Shown: positions 12,301-27,300 of the stretch, one piece after another
Layout of the letters: every line of letters starts with the position of its first letter
How positions within the stretch are numbered: the stretch's first letter is position 1
Source of the DNA: Homarus americanus
Taxonomy: Eukaryota; Arthropoda; Malacostraca; Decapoda; Nephropidae
Direction of reading: 5' to 3'
NCBI RefSeq assembly: GCF_018991925.1
Contig: NW_024756914.1
Coordinates: 5,121,375-5,185,374, forward strand
DNA: 64,000 nucleotides
Notes under the pieces: generated by a model
The model's database searches: none
What the model was told of the DNA's origin: nothing
What the model saw: the letters and a program-made list of their open reading frames with translations, nothing else
Position numbers and translations under genes: made by a program

Positions 12301-15300
12301 TAAACACACATCTGAAATAACGAGTTCCTCAAGTTAATAATTTATTAAGTCCACAATGTTCTTGTGATATGCTATTTCATGTTTACACTCAGTTTTAAGA
12401 TTGCATAGAAAAGGGTATTGCATTATGGCAGATGACAGTAATACAGTACTGTACTTTATTGTAACGTGTAGCTCCACATATTCCCATATTATAAAGAAAG
12501 CAGGGCTACCAGCGTGAAGCAAGATGTGAGAGCTTAGAAAGGAATTTTTCACTAGTTTGACATATTGTTTGACACTGAAGGGGTACAAGTAATTTATGGT
12601 CTGACTACATAAACCTAAGGAAGAAAGTGTATGTGTTGTTATACAGTACTCTACAGTATATAGATTTAGAATACTGTATGTAACTTAAAAAAGTATGCAT
12701 ACATGCATGCAGTGTGTATGGGAGAGAGAGAGACATGTAACTAACTAAATCTTGCCATATATTTCAGAATATCAGTGGCACGTTTATCGCTTTGATCAAC
12801 ATCATTGCCATAGCTCTGGCACCCAACATCAGAACATCAGCCATCTATTACTTCATCACAGCTCTGTTTGTGCTGCTGGCATGCTTCGACACCTACTTCG
12901 CTCTTCCCCTCAACGTAAGTCTCTGATCATCAGGTTTTGTTCAGCACATTGGTGTTTGGACTAAAGGTTACACAGTACTGTATAACTGTGTTGATTGTAG
13001 TGTCTATGATCAATAGGTCTTCCTTACCTTATGGTGGACTGAGAGGTACAGGTACTGTAGAACAAGAATAGTGTGACCTGACAGTGTAGTGTGACCTGAC
13101 AGTATAGTGTGACCTGACAGTGTAGTGTGACCTGACAGTATAGTGTGACCTGACAGTGTGGTGCGACCTGACAGTGTGGTGCGACCTGACAGTGTGGTGC
13201 GACCTGACAGTGTAATGTGACCTGACAGTGTGGTGTTTCCTGACAGTGTGATGTGATCTGACAGTGTAATGTGACCCGACAGTGTGGTGTTTCCTGACAG
13301 TGTGGTGTGACCTGACAGTATAGTGTGATCCTGACAGTGTGGTGTGACCTGACAGTATAGTGTGACCTGACAGTGTGGTGCGACCTGACAGTATAGTGTG
13401 ACCTGACTGTGGTGCGACCGGACAGTGTGGTGTGACCTGTGTGACCTGACACTATATTGTGACCTGACCGTATAGTGTGACCTGACAATGTGGTGCAACC
13501 TGACAGTATAATGTGACTTGACAGTGTGGTGTGACCTGACAGTATAGTGTGACCTGACAGTATACAGTAGCATGCCTTATATTCAGGATACAGTATTAGT
13601 TTTGTGGGCTTGTTGCCAGGAACAGGATAAGATGGGTATAATCTTCCCATATGATTTGGATACTTAGTTACCTAATTCACTTAACAGCCACCGCAATAAT
13701 GCTCCCTTTTTCTGCACAGCGCTTCTTCAGATACCATGAGGCCCTGTACGACCGAGCCCAGAAAGCAGCCAAGAGAGATCCAAGCAAACCCAGAGTGCCA
13801 TATTGGTACATCTTCAAAAAAGCTTTGCCTCAACTTTTTAATGTTTTCATGGTCTTCTTTGTGACGCTGGCTGTCTTCCCACCTGTTCTGGCAGGTATGG
13901 TATAGGAAGTTCAAAAGTACATTGGGAGATCTTTATATCAAGAAATGTAAGAATTAAGATATAAGAACAAAAGAATGGAGGAAACTGCAGCGAACCTATT
14001 GACCCATACTGGGCAGTCCCGTTTACACCCAATATATATGTCCAACCCATATTTGAAGCTACCCAGCATGTTAGAGTTAATGGTGATGTTTGGTAACTTG
14101 TTCCACTCATCCACTACAGTAAGATCTTGTATTTCACGAGTAATATAGACTGGAAAAATTACGCCAAATTCAAATTCGCCAAATGCAAATACATAAACTA
14201 ATGGGAAAAATAACAATATAGACTGGCCACTCTACATCAACCTTTGATTTTCCCATTTATAACCTCCAAATGATACAAATTCTGCCTTTATTGACTTGAT
14301 TGTGCTTTCCGGAAACTAGTTTTTAGGCCTCAAGTAATTTATCACACGCTGCTTATCCTGCATCGAGTACTTGGCAAACTTAACTCCCTTATGAGGGACG
14401 CTTCTCCTTTTCCTTATTTGGCCGCTTAGGTGGGTTTGTCCCACCCTCACCAGCACCAGTAGAACCCCCAGTAGAGGTAGAGGCCATTATCTTGACTCGA
14501 CAGGTGGTAGTATTACCCAAAAAAGCACACAATAACAGCCTGGGCAGTCGCTAGGATGGCGCGGGCTAAAACGCGATAGTTGCGTTATTGAAAACCTCTT
14601 TTACGTTCACCACCTGTAATTCGATCACCAGAACGCTTCTTGGAAACATTCTTCTCACCTTGTCTTTCCATATTCATCGCTAACACAACAAAATTGGAGA
14701 AAATAGCGAAAATTACGGAGTAATTTACAGAAACCGTGCGATTCAACTGATCACGTGATGTAAACAGAGAGCGCTGGTGTAAGCCATTATTAGTCCTCAC
14801 TGCGAAACATTCTTTTTACTTATTCTTTTCATACAGTATTTATGGGTAACAGCTAAATTTGGAAAAAACAACAACTAAATTTACATAGTACCTCTCAAAA
14901 AACACTTCACAAACAAAAGGCACGAATCAATTGAACATGTGATGTCAAACGTGAACTGTAAACATTGCAAAATCCCGCGCCACGCTTAAAATGTTGAGGA
15001 TGGAATCAAAACATTGAGAATGGAATCGCGCTATAGCCAATATTTGTATGCAAAAGTTTGCGTTTTGCAAACAGCGTTCCCCTATTCATCAATCGCGTTG
15101 CAACCAATTCGTGTTGACAAAACACGCGTTGTAGCAGAAATGACTGTAACTGGTATGAGGGTTGTGACGTCATTCTAGACAGTGGCCAGCATTCAGCTGG
15201 CTGGATCTCGCGAAATTCACGATATTTTACGCCAAATATAAGACTTGGTTACATTAGGTAGTGCTCATGAAATTCAAAAACGTGAAGTGAAATTGCGTGA

Positions 15301-18300
15301 AATATGAGATCTTACTGTATTCCATTTCCAAACCAGTGTTTATCTAGCTTGTGCCTAAACATAAATTTTTCCAATTTAAAACCATTGCTATTCGAGTTTG
15401 CTCCTGGTTGGATAGTTTAAGTACCTTAGTTATAAAATTTTTCTCAGTTGTATTTCTCTGTAACAGCGTTGTTCATCTGGTATTTGGTTTCTCTGTTTAC
15501 ATCGCCTAGACTAAGTACCTGTACATTAAATTTCATCTGCAATTTTTCATACCATTCAGAAAATTTATTTATATCCTCCTGTAGTTTTGAGGAGTCCTTG
15601 TCAGATTTAATTACACGCTCTATTTTAGTGTCATCAGCAAATTTACTCATATTGCTGTCTATATCTATATCATTTATGTACTGTATATGATAAATAGTAA
15701 TGGTCCAAGTACTGAGCCTTGGGTACTCCACTAGTGACGTTACTCCAATCAGATTTGGTGCCATTAATACTGACTCTCTGTTTCTTGTCTTGTAACCGTG
15801 TCCTAATCCAATTTAGGAAATCTCCAGTTCCATGAGCCTCCACTTTACGTATTAGTCTTTCGTCAGGGACCCTGTTGAAGGCTTTGCTAAAGCCAAGGTA
15901 AACTACATCAAAATAGTGTCCATCATCCACTGATTCGAAAACAATTGAAAAGAATGTTAATGGATTTGTCATACATGAATGCCCACTTGTGAAGCCATTT
16001 TGGGAATCATTGATCAACTTGTGCTTCTCCAGGTGATTTCAAATTGAGTGAAATGATTGCTTCCAGTAATTTGCCTACAATTGATGTTAAACTAATTGGA
16101 CGGTAGTTAGAGGATAGTGATCTATCTCTCTTCTTGGAAATCAGTATTACATTCGCTATCCTCCAGTATTCTGGTACTACACCCGTTTTTAAGGACATGT
16201 TAAACAATTTTGTTTAGGCCATGCGAAGTTCTTCCTTACATTCCTTTAATACTCTGGCAAATATCTAGTCGGGACCTGGTGACTTAATAGGTTTAAGTGT
16301 CTATTTGCTTACTAACATCGTTACTAGTCACTACTACAAGTATCTTGCTTAATCTATTTTCTTCACTATCTCTATATATAGTCGGTGCCTCGGGTCGTGT
16401 TTTAGTTTGATACATTTGGACAAATCTCTTTGGGTTTGTCTTTGCCTCCCTTGCTGCCTTCAGTTTATTATACTTCTTTGCTTTTCTTATCTCGGTCTTA
16501 ACCCAACTGGCCAATACTTTATAATAATCTCGGAGGTAACTTCACCACGATTGATTATCCTACCTATAGCCTTTCTTTGACCAATAATATTCTTAAAATA
16601 ATTATTTATCCATTTAGGGTCATTGATATTTGATCTGAGTTTTCTGTATGGTATATTCTACCTTTGTGCATTAAGTATCTCATTATTTAAATTGCTGTGG
16701 AACTCGTCTATCTCATATATCATGGCCAGTCGCCCTCAACGGTATTTTGTAAGGTTTTCATGGTACAGCGGTGCATAACTCTCACCAATATGTCAAGGGT
16801 TTGAGCCTCGGCCTGGACACATGTGAGAAAAGTGTTATCCAGTGTGACCCTCACTACCAAACACCACAGGTTACCCGGTCCCCGGTTTCCTCCTGTACTA
16901 ACACTGGATAGTGCCCAAATGGCTAGTAAGCTGATAAGTGGCGAATTTGGTAAAAAATAAAAAACAATGTCACCTGGTAAAGTGAGGTCATCCTCTGTGG
17001 GTATATTATGTGAGGTCACGTTATTTATCACCTCACATGAGTTCATGTAGTTCACCGTCAGACTTAATATGCCTTTTCAACCTATCAGAGTTTGCCCTTC
17101 TGAAATCTGGGACTTTAATTAAATTTTCCTTGCGGCTGACATTAAGTACTACTTTGAATCTCACTTCTTCGTGATTGCTGTTAGCTAGTTCACTCTCTAA
17201 ATGGGAGGTCCGGAGCTAATGTGGAAGATTAACGCGCAGATAAAGCATGAATCATTACTCATGAAGTTATCTCTGTTTGACAGAACTATATCTAGTACAG
17301 GGGGTCCTTGGGATATGAACGGGTTCTGTTCCTAAGGACATTCTTAAGTCGGAAATGTAGCTAAGCTGAGACACATACTCTGTGCATACCATACTTACAG
17401 AACAATGTTTAAAATCCCACTATATTATAGCCTAAGTCCTTATATACTCTAAAATCACTTAATTTAAGAGAAAAGAAGAAATATAATTATAACATTCATG
17501 AAAGTAAAAAATAAGTCATCAGGTAAGTAAAATACTACAAGTTTAAAGATTAACCTCATTCGTATCAGCGGGCATTCGTAAGTCGGACGTTTGTAAGTCG
17601 GGGACCCCCTGTACAGTATATTATTTCCTCGGGTGGGTTCAGCTATATGTTGACTTAAGAAACAGTTCTGAACTGTTTCAAGAAAATCTTCTGATTCAGA
17701 GTTACCCGTAAGGTCAGTCCAATCTGTTAGACTAAAGTTAAGTTGCCTGCTATACAAACTAGCTATGTGTGGATGCCCTGCGTATTTCATCCTAAATAAG
17801 TTGTTCATTAACGCTATCGAGATTAGGAGGTCTATATAGTACTCCTATGATTACTTTTTCCCTACCATCAGTTAATTCTATCCAAATTGTTTCTGTATTC
17901 AGTTCAGTTTTTATTTCCTTATTGATTTCACACTTCAGATTATCCCTGACAATGCTACCCCACTTTTTTTCCTAATCTGCCTATCAGTATGAAATAATTT
18001 GTAACCTTTAATTTGGTATTTGACAGGTAACTCACAATGTCATCAAATTATACCTGTTTCAGTGCTTCCAGTTTGTTTGACCTTTTTCTCTTTCTTCCAG
18101 ACACCTGCAGGACAGAAGAAAACTTTCCAGTTCCACCAAAATACTTCCAAGCCATCACCTGCTTCCTTACATTCAACTTGTTTGCAATGATTGGAAATAT
18201 GCTATCAGGACTCTTCACGTGGGTAAGTCACAGAACTTTTCTTTCATTATACTAAAGTTTTAAGCTTACAGAAGCACGGTATGGAAGAATCATATACGTA

Positions 18301-21300
18301 TTGTAGTTGATCACAGTAAAAAAAATTATGTAAAGCCCTTTGTATTTTGTTCCTAATTCTGTATGCCTTTTTAGTCAGACCACAGTGTTGTATAGTTGTG
18401 CTTATCAATTTGTAATATTTACTTCTGTATTCATGTACAGTCCCCCCCCAAAAAAGCCGTGGGATCGGTGTGATTTGAGGCTTTCCAAGCAATGTTACTC
18501 AACCTGTTTCTGAACGATCGGTGGTTCTACACCTTCGACATTTGAGCATGCATGAGTATGTATGTTATCGAACGATATCCTCTGAGGCTTCAGATCATAT
18601 ATTACATTACTTGGAGTAGAAGTTATAAATGGATACCAATGCTATGTCAGTCATCAACGGATTTACATCGAATGTAGCGAGGAATTATTGGGGAGACATC
18701 GCAAGATATAAGAGGTGCTATCATTGCCCTTTGCAATGAGATTATCCATTTACCTGCATATCCCAGAATATAATGGGGAAGTCGGATGCCAGTGGTCATA
18801 TGAGGCGATCAGCATTAGAAGGGGGTGAAGCGACACCCCGACCAAAATGCGTTTTTTTGATGGATATCACTATTTTCACCCTTCCTATACGTGTTGGCAT
18901 TGGATGTAACCCTCTAGCTAGAATAGAAATATGGTAGAAAGTTCTTCAAAAATAAGGCGTGATTTTGCCTCAGGCCTGGAGCTATGTATCTGGCTGTGCG
19001 CTCAGTCAAAAACGGTGGCAACATCCTGTTCAGAGCGAGAGGAGCGTGAACCAATGACAGCGAACCTCCCTCGGACCATACCCCCTGAGGCAGCCAATCA
19101 CAATGGATTTCCCCTTGCTACGTCGCAGCTCCTCGGCCAATCCGCGCGCCCAGCTGCTGCCTCCTTGTTAGTTTTGGTGCTATGTATAGCATAAGGAGGT
19201 TCAGTGTATACTTTCTACTGCTATTTTTTATACCTTTTCGGCATAACATTGACGTTTTTCGTGTTCCACGGGTGTAAGAAGTGCTGTGCAATATCTGCAT
19301 GATATTAGGGCAAGACTCGAGTGAGGCAAGGCCTTCTGGTGTGGGTTCAGGAGCCCATTATTCCTGAGTGTGTGTTTAGTGACGACAGTGCTCACGTGGA
19401 CACCCCAGGAATGCTTGGTGATAGTGATTTTGGTATACTCATAACAAAAAAGTGACTACTGTGCATCACAAGACCTTTTTGTAGACTGTGTTCTGGTACA
19501 GAGTTACGTGACGTGCACTGACGGCAATAATGATGATGAAATTGAAGATGAAAATAATGAAAGTGAGTCTAATGGTAACAACACAAACAGTGACACTAAT
19601 GTATCACAACAAGAACATACAGAATGTGAGGAGGTAGAAGTGGACAGTGACGAGACATGCATTGACCTTGATAGTGAGCCTGACCCAACGAATGCTAGTG
19701 AAAGTGAGCCCATAACTCAGTCTTATAATGAAACTGAATTGTTGCCGGCATCAATAATCAATGATTTATTTGATGAAAAATCTGTGTGGCGATTTTTAGA
19801 GAGTACAGAGAAAGACTTTTATCAGTACGTGATTGATTATGACAAGGCCATTAAAGTTATACGCACTCCTCAGGATTTACGTAACTTCAAGTTACTACGA
19901 TCGTCAGGGATAATAAAACGAAGGAACTAAACAAAGTAAGATTGTAATATTGTACTGTACTATTATCATAGTACAGTACTGTTTATTTCCCAAGATTATG
20001 CAAACTTTCTCCGCCTTTGTATTCGTATGTTAATTACGTTGGGGGGGGGATGAGTGTAGTGGTGTTTCCTTATTATTACACACTGTTATACTTAACAATA
20101 TTAATAATAGGGACAGAGAGATAAATGCTGATAGGCAAATGAGTTTTTTATTAGTATTTAGATTTTTGTTTTTGGGGGGTGTAAGATGAGTGTTGTTTTT
20201 TGGTGATCATTAACTTGTTTTACAGTATTAGTCCACAATAATAAGAAAATTTAGCAGAAAAATGCGATTATTGTTGGTTTGAACATCAAACAACTGTACT
20301 GTACATGACGGGTAGTTATTCTCATTCAACTCGCGATAAAATAATAACTATTCACTTTTACTATACTGTACTTTTATCCTCCTCACCACTGATCGGCTCG
20401 TTAGCCGCTTTGTTACTTTTCTTTTTCTTTTATCCTCTTCACCAATTGATCAGCTTGTTAGCCTCTTGGGCGATCGGTCACGTCTCTGTTACGTACTGTT
20501 GGCAAGTACTGGGCAGGCACTGGCTCCTGAATGTACCTGAACCTGCTCCAGTGTTGGTCAAGTCTGGTCTTGAAAGAGCTCACACTCGGTGCCGTCACAA
20601 CACTTTCTGGTAGATTGTGCCAAGAGTTCACAACCCTCACTCCGAAAAAGTTTGCCCTCACAGTTTTCTGGAACTGCGACTTCTTCAATCTTGAGCTGTG
20701 ACCCCTTGTGGGGTGAGCGTCCGCCAGCTCCAAGTAAGGACACTTGACTGAGTAGTGCCCTTTGAGATGCTTATACACCTCAATTAGGTCGCCCCTTGCC
20801 CGCCTGTAGTACAAGCTCAGCAAGTTCAGGCGCTCCAATCTCTCAGGGTAGTTGAGGTGCCAAAGTGTAGGCACCAGTCTGGTGGCCCTCCTTTGAACAT
20901 TTTCAACCAACTGACAGTCCCTAGCATATCTCGGGGACCAGACTGGGTGACAGTACTCCAGATGGGGAAGCACTTCACTCTTGAAGATCGTTACGAGGGA
21001 CGGACCGTCTAGATATTTGAACGACCTTCTTAGAAGACCCAATAATTTTGCCTGATTTACCTTCTTGTCGCAATAGCCCGAGAACTTCAGCTCATTGTCA
21101 ACATACACACCTAGGTCCTTCTCACATTCAGTCTCAAATAGTGCAGTTTTTTTATCCCGTTGGGACATATGATAAGCCTCCTTACCGTTGGTACGCCCCA
21201 GGTGCATCCTCTTACACTTTGTGACATTGAATCTCAGCAGCCATTTCTTCGACCATTCTTGGAGCTCACAGAGATCCTTCTGCAGCTCTTCACAGTCCAC

Positions 21301-24300
21301 ATGGTTCTTGATTTCCCGAAATAACTTGGCGTCAACGGCAAACATTTGTATGGAGGAGTGTACAATGTCAGGCATGTCATTTATGAAGCAAACAAACAAC
21401 AGCGGACCCAATACACTGCCCTGTGGTACCCCGCTTGTGACAGGTACAGATGATGATTTCGTGCCATTAAGCACCCATCACTGCTTGCGGTCATGTAGAA
21501 AGTCTTCTATCCACGCTAGGACATTTCCCCGAATTCCGTACCCGTCCAGTTTGATTTTCAGCCTTTCGTGGGGTACACTGTCGAAAGCCTTGGCAAAATT
21601 TAGGTATATATTGTCGATATTACCACCCTGTTCCAGAATATGGGTCCAAATATCCAATACCTTGAGCAATTGTGTTAAGCAGGAGCGCCCAGGCATAAAA
21701 CCGTGTTGGCAGTCCTTTACAAGGTTGTTTCATGGTAGATGTTCCATCGCGGCATCTCTGATAATACTCTCAAGTACTTTACATATTATGCTGGTCAGGC
21801 TCACCGGTCTATAGTTGTTCGTGGAGTGACGATCGCCCTTCTTGAAGATAGGACTCACATAAGCCACTTTCCAGTCACTGGGGACCTTTTGTTCATCCAG
21901 GCATTTACAAAACAGGATCTTCAGGGGCTCGGCAAGCTCGTTGCACAACTCTCTTAGCACTCTGGGGTGTACTATGTCAGGGCCGGGACTCTTATGGACT
22001 TTTTGCTTTGACAATTTATTTCTAATACCCTCTTCTGTGAACCCAATGTGGGTCAGTGCTGTGTCGAACCGTCTCCTCAAATGCAGGAATGTTAATCGCA
22101 TCCTCTCTTGTGAACACCGAAGAAAAGAAGCTGTTCAATGCCTCGGCTTTATCCTGGTCAGAATCTGTGTAACTACCATCTTCAAGCCTCAGGTCTGATA
22201 CTCCTACTCGCGTTTTTAATTTCGACTTTGCATAGTGTTAAATGCCTTTGGGTTTGACTTGACCTCGCTTGCAACTAGCCTCTGGAACTCCTTTTCAGCC
22301 CTTCTACACTCTACCTTTGCTTGGTTTCTGGCTTTTGCATAGATCCTCCTTTCCTGCTCATCGTTTGACCCAACCCATGTCTTGAATTTCTGGGTTTTCT
22401 TCTTAACTTTGTCGACCGCCGTTCTTGTGCCTTAATGAGTCAGGCCAGTTGATACCCTTCATCTCTTCCCTCATCCTGTTGTAATTTCCCTTGTAATATT
22501 TGCACTTTGGCCTGGCCTTATCTTGAACTAGGTAACAGTTAAATCTGAATGACAACACTATATGGTGACTGGTGCCAACTGGGGCAAGGTGTTCCAGCTT
22601 GGCCACCATACCCTCCTCGTTTGTTATGATGAGGTCTAGTGGCTTGGGTGTTTGCTCCCCTCTGTAATGTGTTAGGTCTCTAACATGTTGGAACAGAAAA
22701 TTGTCTCTCAGAGTTTCCACAAAAAGAGTAGCAGGGTTATTCAAGTCATTTGTGGTGAACTCATTTCTCCAGTCGATGTCGCCATAGTTAAAGTATCCCA
22801 TGATAAGGAGGTGGCTAGGGTTGAGCATTGCCTCATTGTCTATTAAGGCTCTTAAGTTCCTTTGATTTAATGGGCCACAGTTTGGGGATCTGTAGATACA
22901 TCCGACGATAAGTAAGTCCCTTCCCTTTAATTTAATTTTACACCATTTGGACTATTCTAAAACATCCTCTCCCTGTACCCTCTCCTGGCTGGCTCTAAGG
23001 TCTTGCCTAGCGTAGATAACCACACCCCTCTTGCAAGTTTCTTGAGAAAGGTTCGTAAATAAGTCATATCCAGCAATACTGAACTCGCATTCCTCTGGGT
23101 CGATTCCCCTGTTCTTGCACAGCAGTTCTACAACTCCTATAATATCTGGTTGGTGTACCTTCAGTAGTGTTTCAAACTCTTCTCTCTTATCAAGGATCGT
23201 GTCAGTATTAGTGTACATGACATTCAAGCCAGAATTTGTTCTCGATAACGTCTCTGCTCTTAGTAGTAAAACCCCCCCCCCATCCTCAGAAGCTGCAGCA
23301 TTTGCTAAGTACACTGTATTTTGCAGGGTGTGGTTAGAAATGTTATTGTTTACACGGCGCTCGCCTCCTCCAGGCTGGTAGGCGGAGCTGGTGCCACCTC
23401 CCGGGTGGAAGGTGCGCTGCTGCCCCCTCCCCCTGTGTCGGCACACTTGCTTCAACTACCCTCTCCCTGAATATAACTCATGTACACCCGTCCCCGTTCC
23501 TCCTCGACTCTTCCCTTCTCTGCTTCAAGCCCTGCAGGAACTTCTTGTGCTGTTCCCTCTGCATTACAGCACTAACTTCCAGTTTTCACAGTTCACTAGG
23601 AGAAGGATTGAGCTGCATGATAAAAAAAAAGAAACCTCTAGCTTAAAATAACACAAAATTTATGGTTGTTTAAACTTAAAATACTTTAAATGCAGTTTTC
23701 TCAGCTTTTTTAATTTGGCGCTTCACCTCCTCCTAATGCAGAGCGCCTCATATAACATCAGGTTATGGTGAGTAGTGTAACTTAAACATGATAATAACAA
23801 CATAGCTTAAACAGTATTTAAGTTGAATACACCTACAAAAACCGATCCATCATTGATATGAAGATACAAAATGTTCCTTATAATAGATTTCATGCTAGCA
23901 ATTTACTGTAAATATTGAGGCAATGTTACTTAACAGAATACTGGCAGCGGATATCCCTGCAAAAGGGGATCTTCATCGAAGATACAATGTATAACATCGG
24001 CACTGATCTCCAAAATAGTGTACAGTATGACAATGTTTAATATGGGATGAATATTAGAACAATGGATACCATCATTCTAGTCAGCTCTTTCCTCATTTTA
24101 TTACAGTATTTTAAGACTGAAATAAATGTTTGCACGAAATACAAAAATTCTGTACTAGTTTCAAATGAGAAATGGAACGTCTTTACATTCGAGGAAAAGG
24201 AAACTTGTAAAGATTTTTTATAGCATTAGTATGTCATTGCAGTGTATACTCAAATTATGTTATTGCATTTGTCAGGTAACATAATGGCTGAGTGGAAACT

Positions 24301-27300
24301 TGATCTGAGCAATATGTATAGGGGGTGCTTTGACAACAAGTTAACTGATCTGACCACCACTTATATTGTTTTAACCATTTATCGACATGGTGGAATTTCA
24401 TGTCCCAGCTAGGACAACTTAATTTTATTTTGTTTCTGCCTGATTATTTCGGGGTTGTCAACTTTGACATCATTACTGGACTCCTTACATGTTTCCATAA
24501 CTTCCTCTTGCCTTTATGTAATATATTTAGTTTTTTATAGTCAAATCTATTATAGTAATTCACTCACTAACGAAAATTGACAGTAAAGTAGTGGCCTCTG
24601 ATTTGTGTGTATATTGTTGCTACATAAACAGTAAGTTTGTTAGCATGGCTTTGCAGACACATAGACAGGTAGACAAAGAGAGAGAGAGATGTGGTGGAAC
24701 AAATATTTCACATAACCTGTTGTGTCAATCTACCACACCATGCACATGCATATGGCTGCATGTTGTCTCCATGTGGGGGGGGGGTCATGAGGGCCAGCCG
24801 TTCATTACCCTGTACCACCGCTGTTAGAAGTTTGTAAATCTTACTGACCATTCAATATTGTAGTTGTAAGTAATGCCTATTGAATTTTTGTTTTTCAAAG
24901 TAAAATCTGGATGATAGCTCACAGTTCCAATGTATAAACCTCTTCCATTAACCCAAACTGCAGTGTCCCTCACAATGTTTGTTAGATCATTCAAGTAACA
25001 TGTGTGTTAGTGGGAAGTTTCAGCACAGTGACTCGCCATCAAGTTATGGGACAACTTGCTCACTCTCTGGCCTTACTATATCACGAATTCCTGACCCAGA
25101 CTTTACATATATACAAATAATGGTAAAAACAAGTACAATACTATACTAAGAAACAACCCTATCAATCAGTTCCCAAGCCATACATAAGAACATAAGAATG
25201 GTGGAAACTGCAGCGGGCAGTCCCATTTACACCCAACCCCTATTGCTCATATATCCACCCAACCTATGCTTGAAGCTATCCATCGTATTTGAGCCAAGAA
25301 TGATGTTTGGTAACTAGTTCCACTCGTCCACTACTCTATTTCCAAACCAATGTTTACCTATTTTGCTCCTAAATCTAAATTTGTCTAATTTAAAACCATT
25401 GTTACAAGTTTGCTCCTGGTTGGATAGTTTGAGTACCTTTGTTATGTCCCCTTTGTTTAGCCCTGACTTTCATTTACTTGTATACACCTTTATCATATCG
25501 CCCCTCACTCTATGTCTCTCGAGGGAGTGCAAATTAAGATGATTTAACCTGTCTCTGTACTCAAGGTTCCTAATGTCCGGATTTCTCTATAACATCGTTG
25601 TTCATCTGATATCTGGTTTCTCTGTTTACATCTCCTAGACTAAGTACTTTATATTTGTCCACATTGAATTTCATCTGCCATTTTTCAGACCATTCAAATT
25701 TTTTTTTTTAGATCTTCCTGTAGTTTTGCGGAGTCCTCGTCAGATTTAATTACATGCTCTATTTTAGTGTCATCGGCAAATTTACTTATGTTGCTGTCTT
25801 CGCCAATATCTATGTCGTTTATGTATATAATAAGTAATAATGGTCCAAGTACTGAGCCTTGGGGTACTCCACTTGTGATGTTACTCCAATCGGATTTAGT
25901 GCCATTAATGCTCACTCGCTGTTTTCTGTCCTGTAACCACGCCCTAATCCATTTTAGAATATCTCCTCCAATGCCATGAGCCTCCACTTTTCTTATTAGT
26001 CTTTCGTGGGGGACTCTGTCGAAGGTTTTGCTAAAGTCAAGATGTACCACATCATAGTCGTGCCCCTTGTCCACTGATTCGAAAACAGCTGAAAAGAATG
26101 TTAATAGATTAGTAAGACATGAACGCCCGCTTGTGAAGCCATGTTGAGAATCATTGATCATCTTGTGCTTCTCCAGGTGATTTCGAATAGAGTTTGAAAT
26201 TATTGTTTCCAGTAATTTGCCTGCAATTGATGTTAAGCTGATTGGATGGTAGTTAGAGGATAGTGATCTATCTTCCTTCTTGAAAATCGGTATTACATTC
26301 GCTATCCTCCAGGATTCTGGTACTACACCCGTTTTTAAGGACATGTTAAACAATTTTGCTAAGGGCATACTAAGCTCTTCCTTACATTCCTTTAATACTC
26401 TGGCAAATATCTCATTGGGACCTGGCGACTTATTAGGTTTTAACTTGTCTATTTGCTTACTAATGTCATTACCAGTCATTACTATCTCGCTCAATCTATT
26501 TTCTTCACTATCTCTGTATATAGTCAATGCCTCAGGTATCATGTTGAAATTTCCGTCGTTATCAGTTAGCTTGCCGGTATCTGACTGTATTGGTCCAATC
26601 TTTTCTTGTGTTTTACTTTGATACATTTGAAAGAATCCCTTGGGGTTTGACTTCGCCTCCCTTGCTACCTTCAGTTCATTATTCCTCTTTGCCCTTCTTA
26701 TCTCATTCTTAACCCTACTGGCCAATACCTTATAATAATCTTGAAGGTAAACTTCACGATTTATTCTTCTACCTATGGCCTTCCTTTGTCCAATAATATT
26801 CTTTAAATAATTGTTTATCTATTTAGGATCATTGTTGTCTGATCCGAGTTTTCTGTATGGTATGTTCAGCCTATGTGCAGAATATCGTTGTCAGGTCTCC
26901 AGGTAAAGTGAGCTTGCCCTCTGTGGGTACATTGCGTGAGGTCACCACACATGAGGTCATGTAATCCATCCCCAAACGTGATACCCCTTCTCTCAGCTGC
27001 CTTTTGAACCTATCAAAGTTTGCCCTTCTGAAATCTGGGACTTTAATGGAATTTTCCTTGCATCTGCCATTAAATTCTAATTGAAGTCTTATTTCTTTGT
27101 GACTGATGTTGGCAAGTTTGTTCCCTACCTCGACATTACTAATGAAGTTTTCTCTGTTTGACAGAACTTAATCGAGTATATTATTACCCCGGGTGGGTTC
27201 GGTTATATGTTGACTTAGGAAACAGTCTTGAACTGTTTCAAGAAAATCCTCTGATTCTGAGCTACCTGTAAGACCGATCCAATTTATTTGGCTAAAGTTA

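Larger units (their letters stand above)
13955..18066 (-). mobile_element. Old CR1-type LINE copy with three nested insertions
   Basis: Read from 18066 to 13955. Endonuclease remnants ([29 protein letters not shown]) are at 17740-17612. RT pieces follow: [16 protein letters not shown] and [17 protein letters not shown] near 16200-16070, [20 protein letters not shown] near 15880, and [13 protein letters not shown] near 15640. The end carries TTCTTAT-type short repeats, typical of CR1. It aligns throughout with the better copy at 25188-28560. Stops and frameshifts show it is dead. Against that copy it has three extra blocks: 14117-15317, about 16755-16969 and 17298-17611. Its truncated 5' end sits about 35 bp before ENT exon 18101-18222. 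Confidence 0.88.

Noticed and set aside
13010..13650. Two overlapping open frames of about 190-210 codons on the minus strand
   Set aside because: They are translations of the 18-bp minisatellite; an 18-bp unit keeps every frame open.
18931..19194. 87-codon plus-strand open frame in a GC-richer stretch
   Set aside because: No similarity recognised and not in a continuous frame with the acidic frame at 19508; could be an untranslated leader but nothing supports that.
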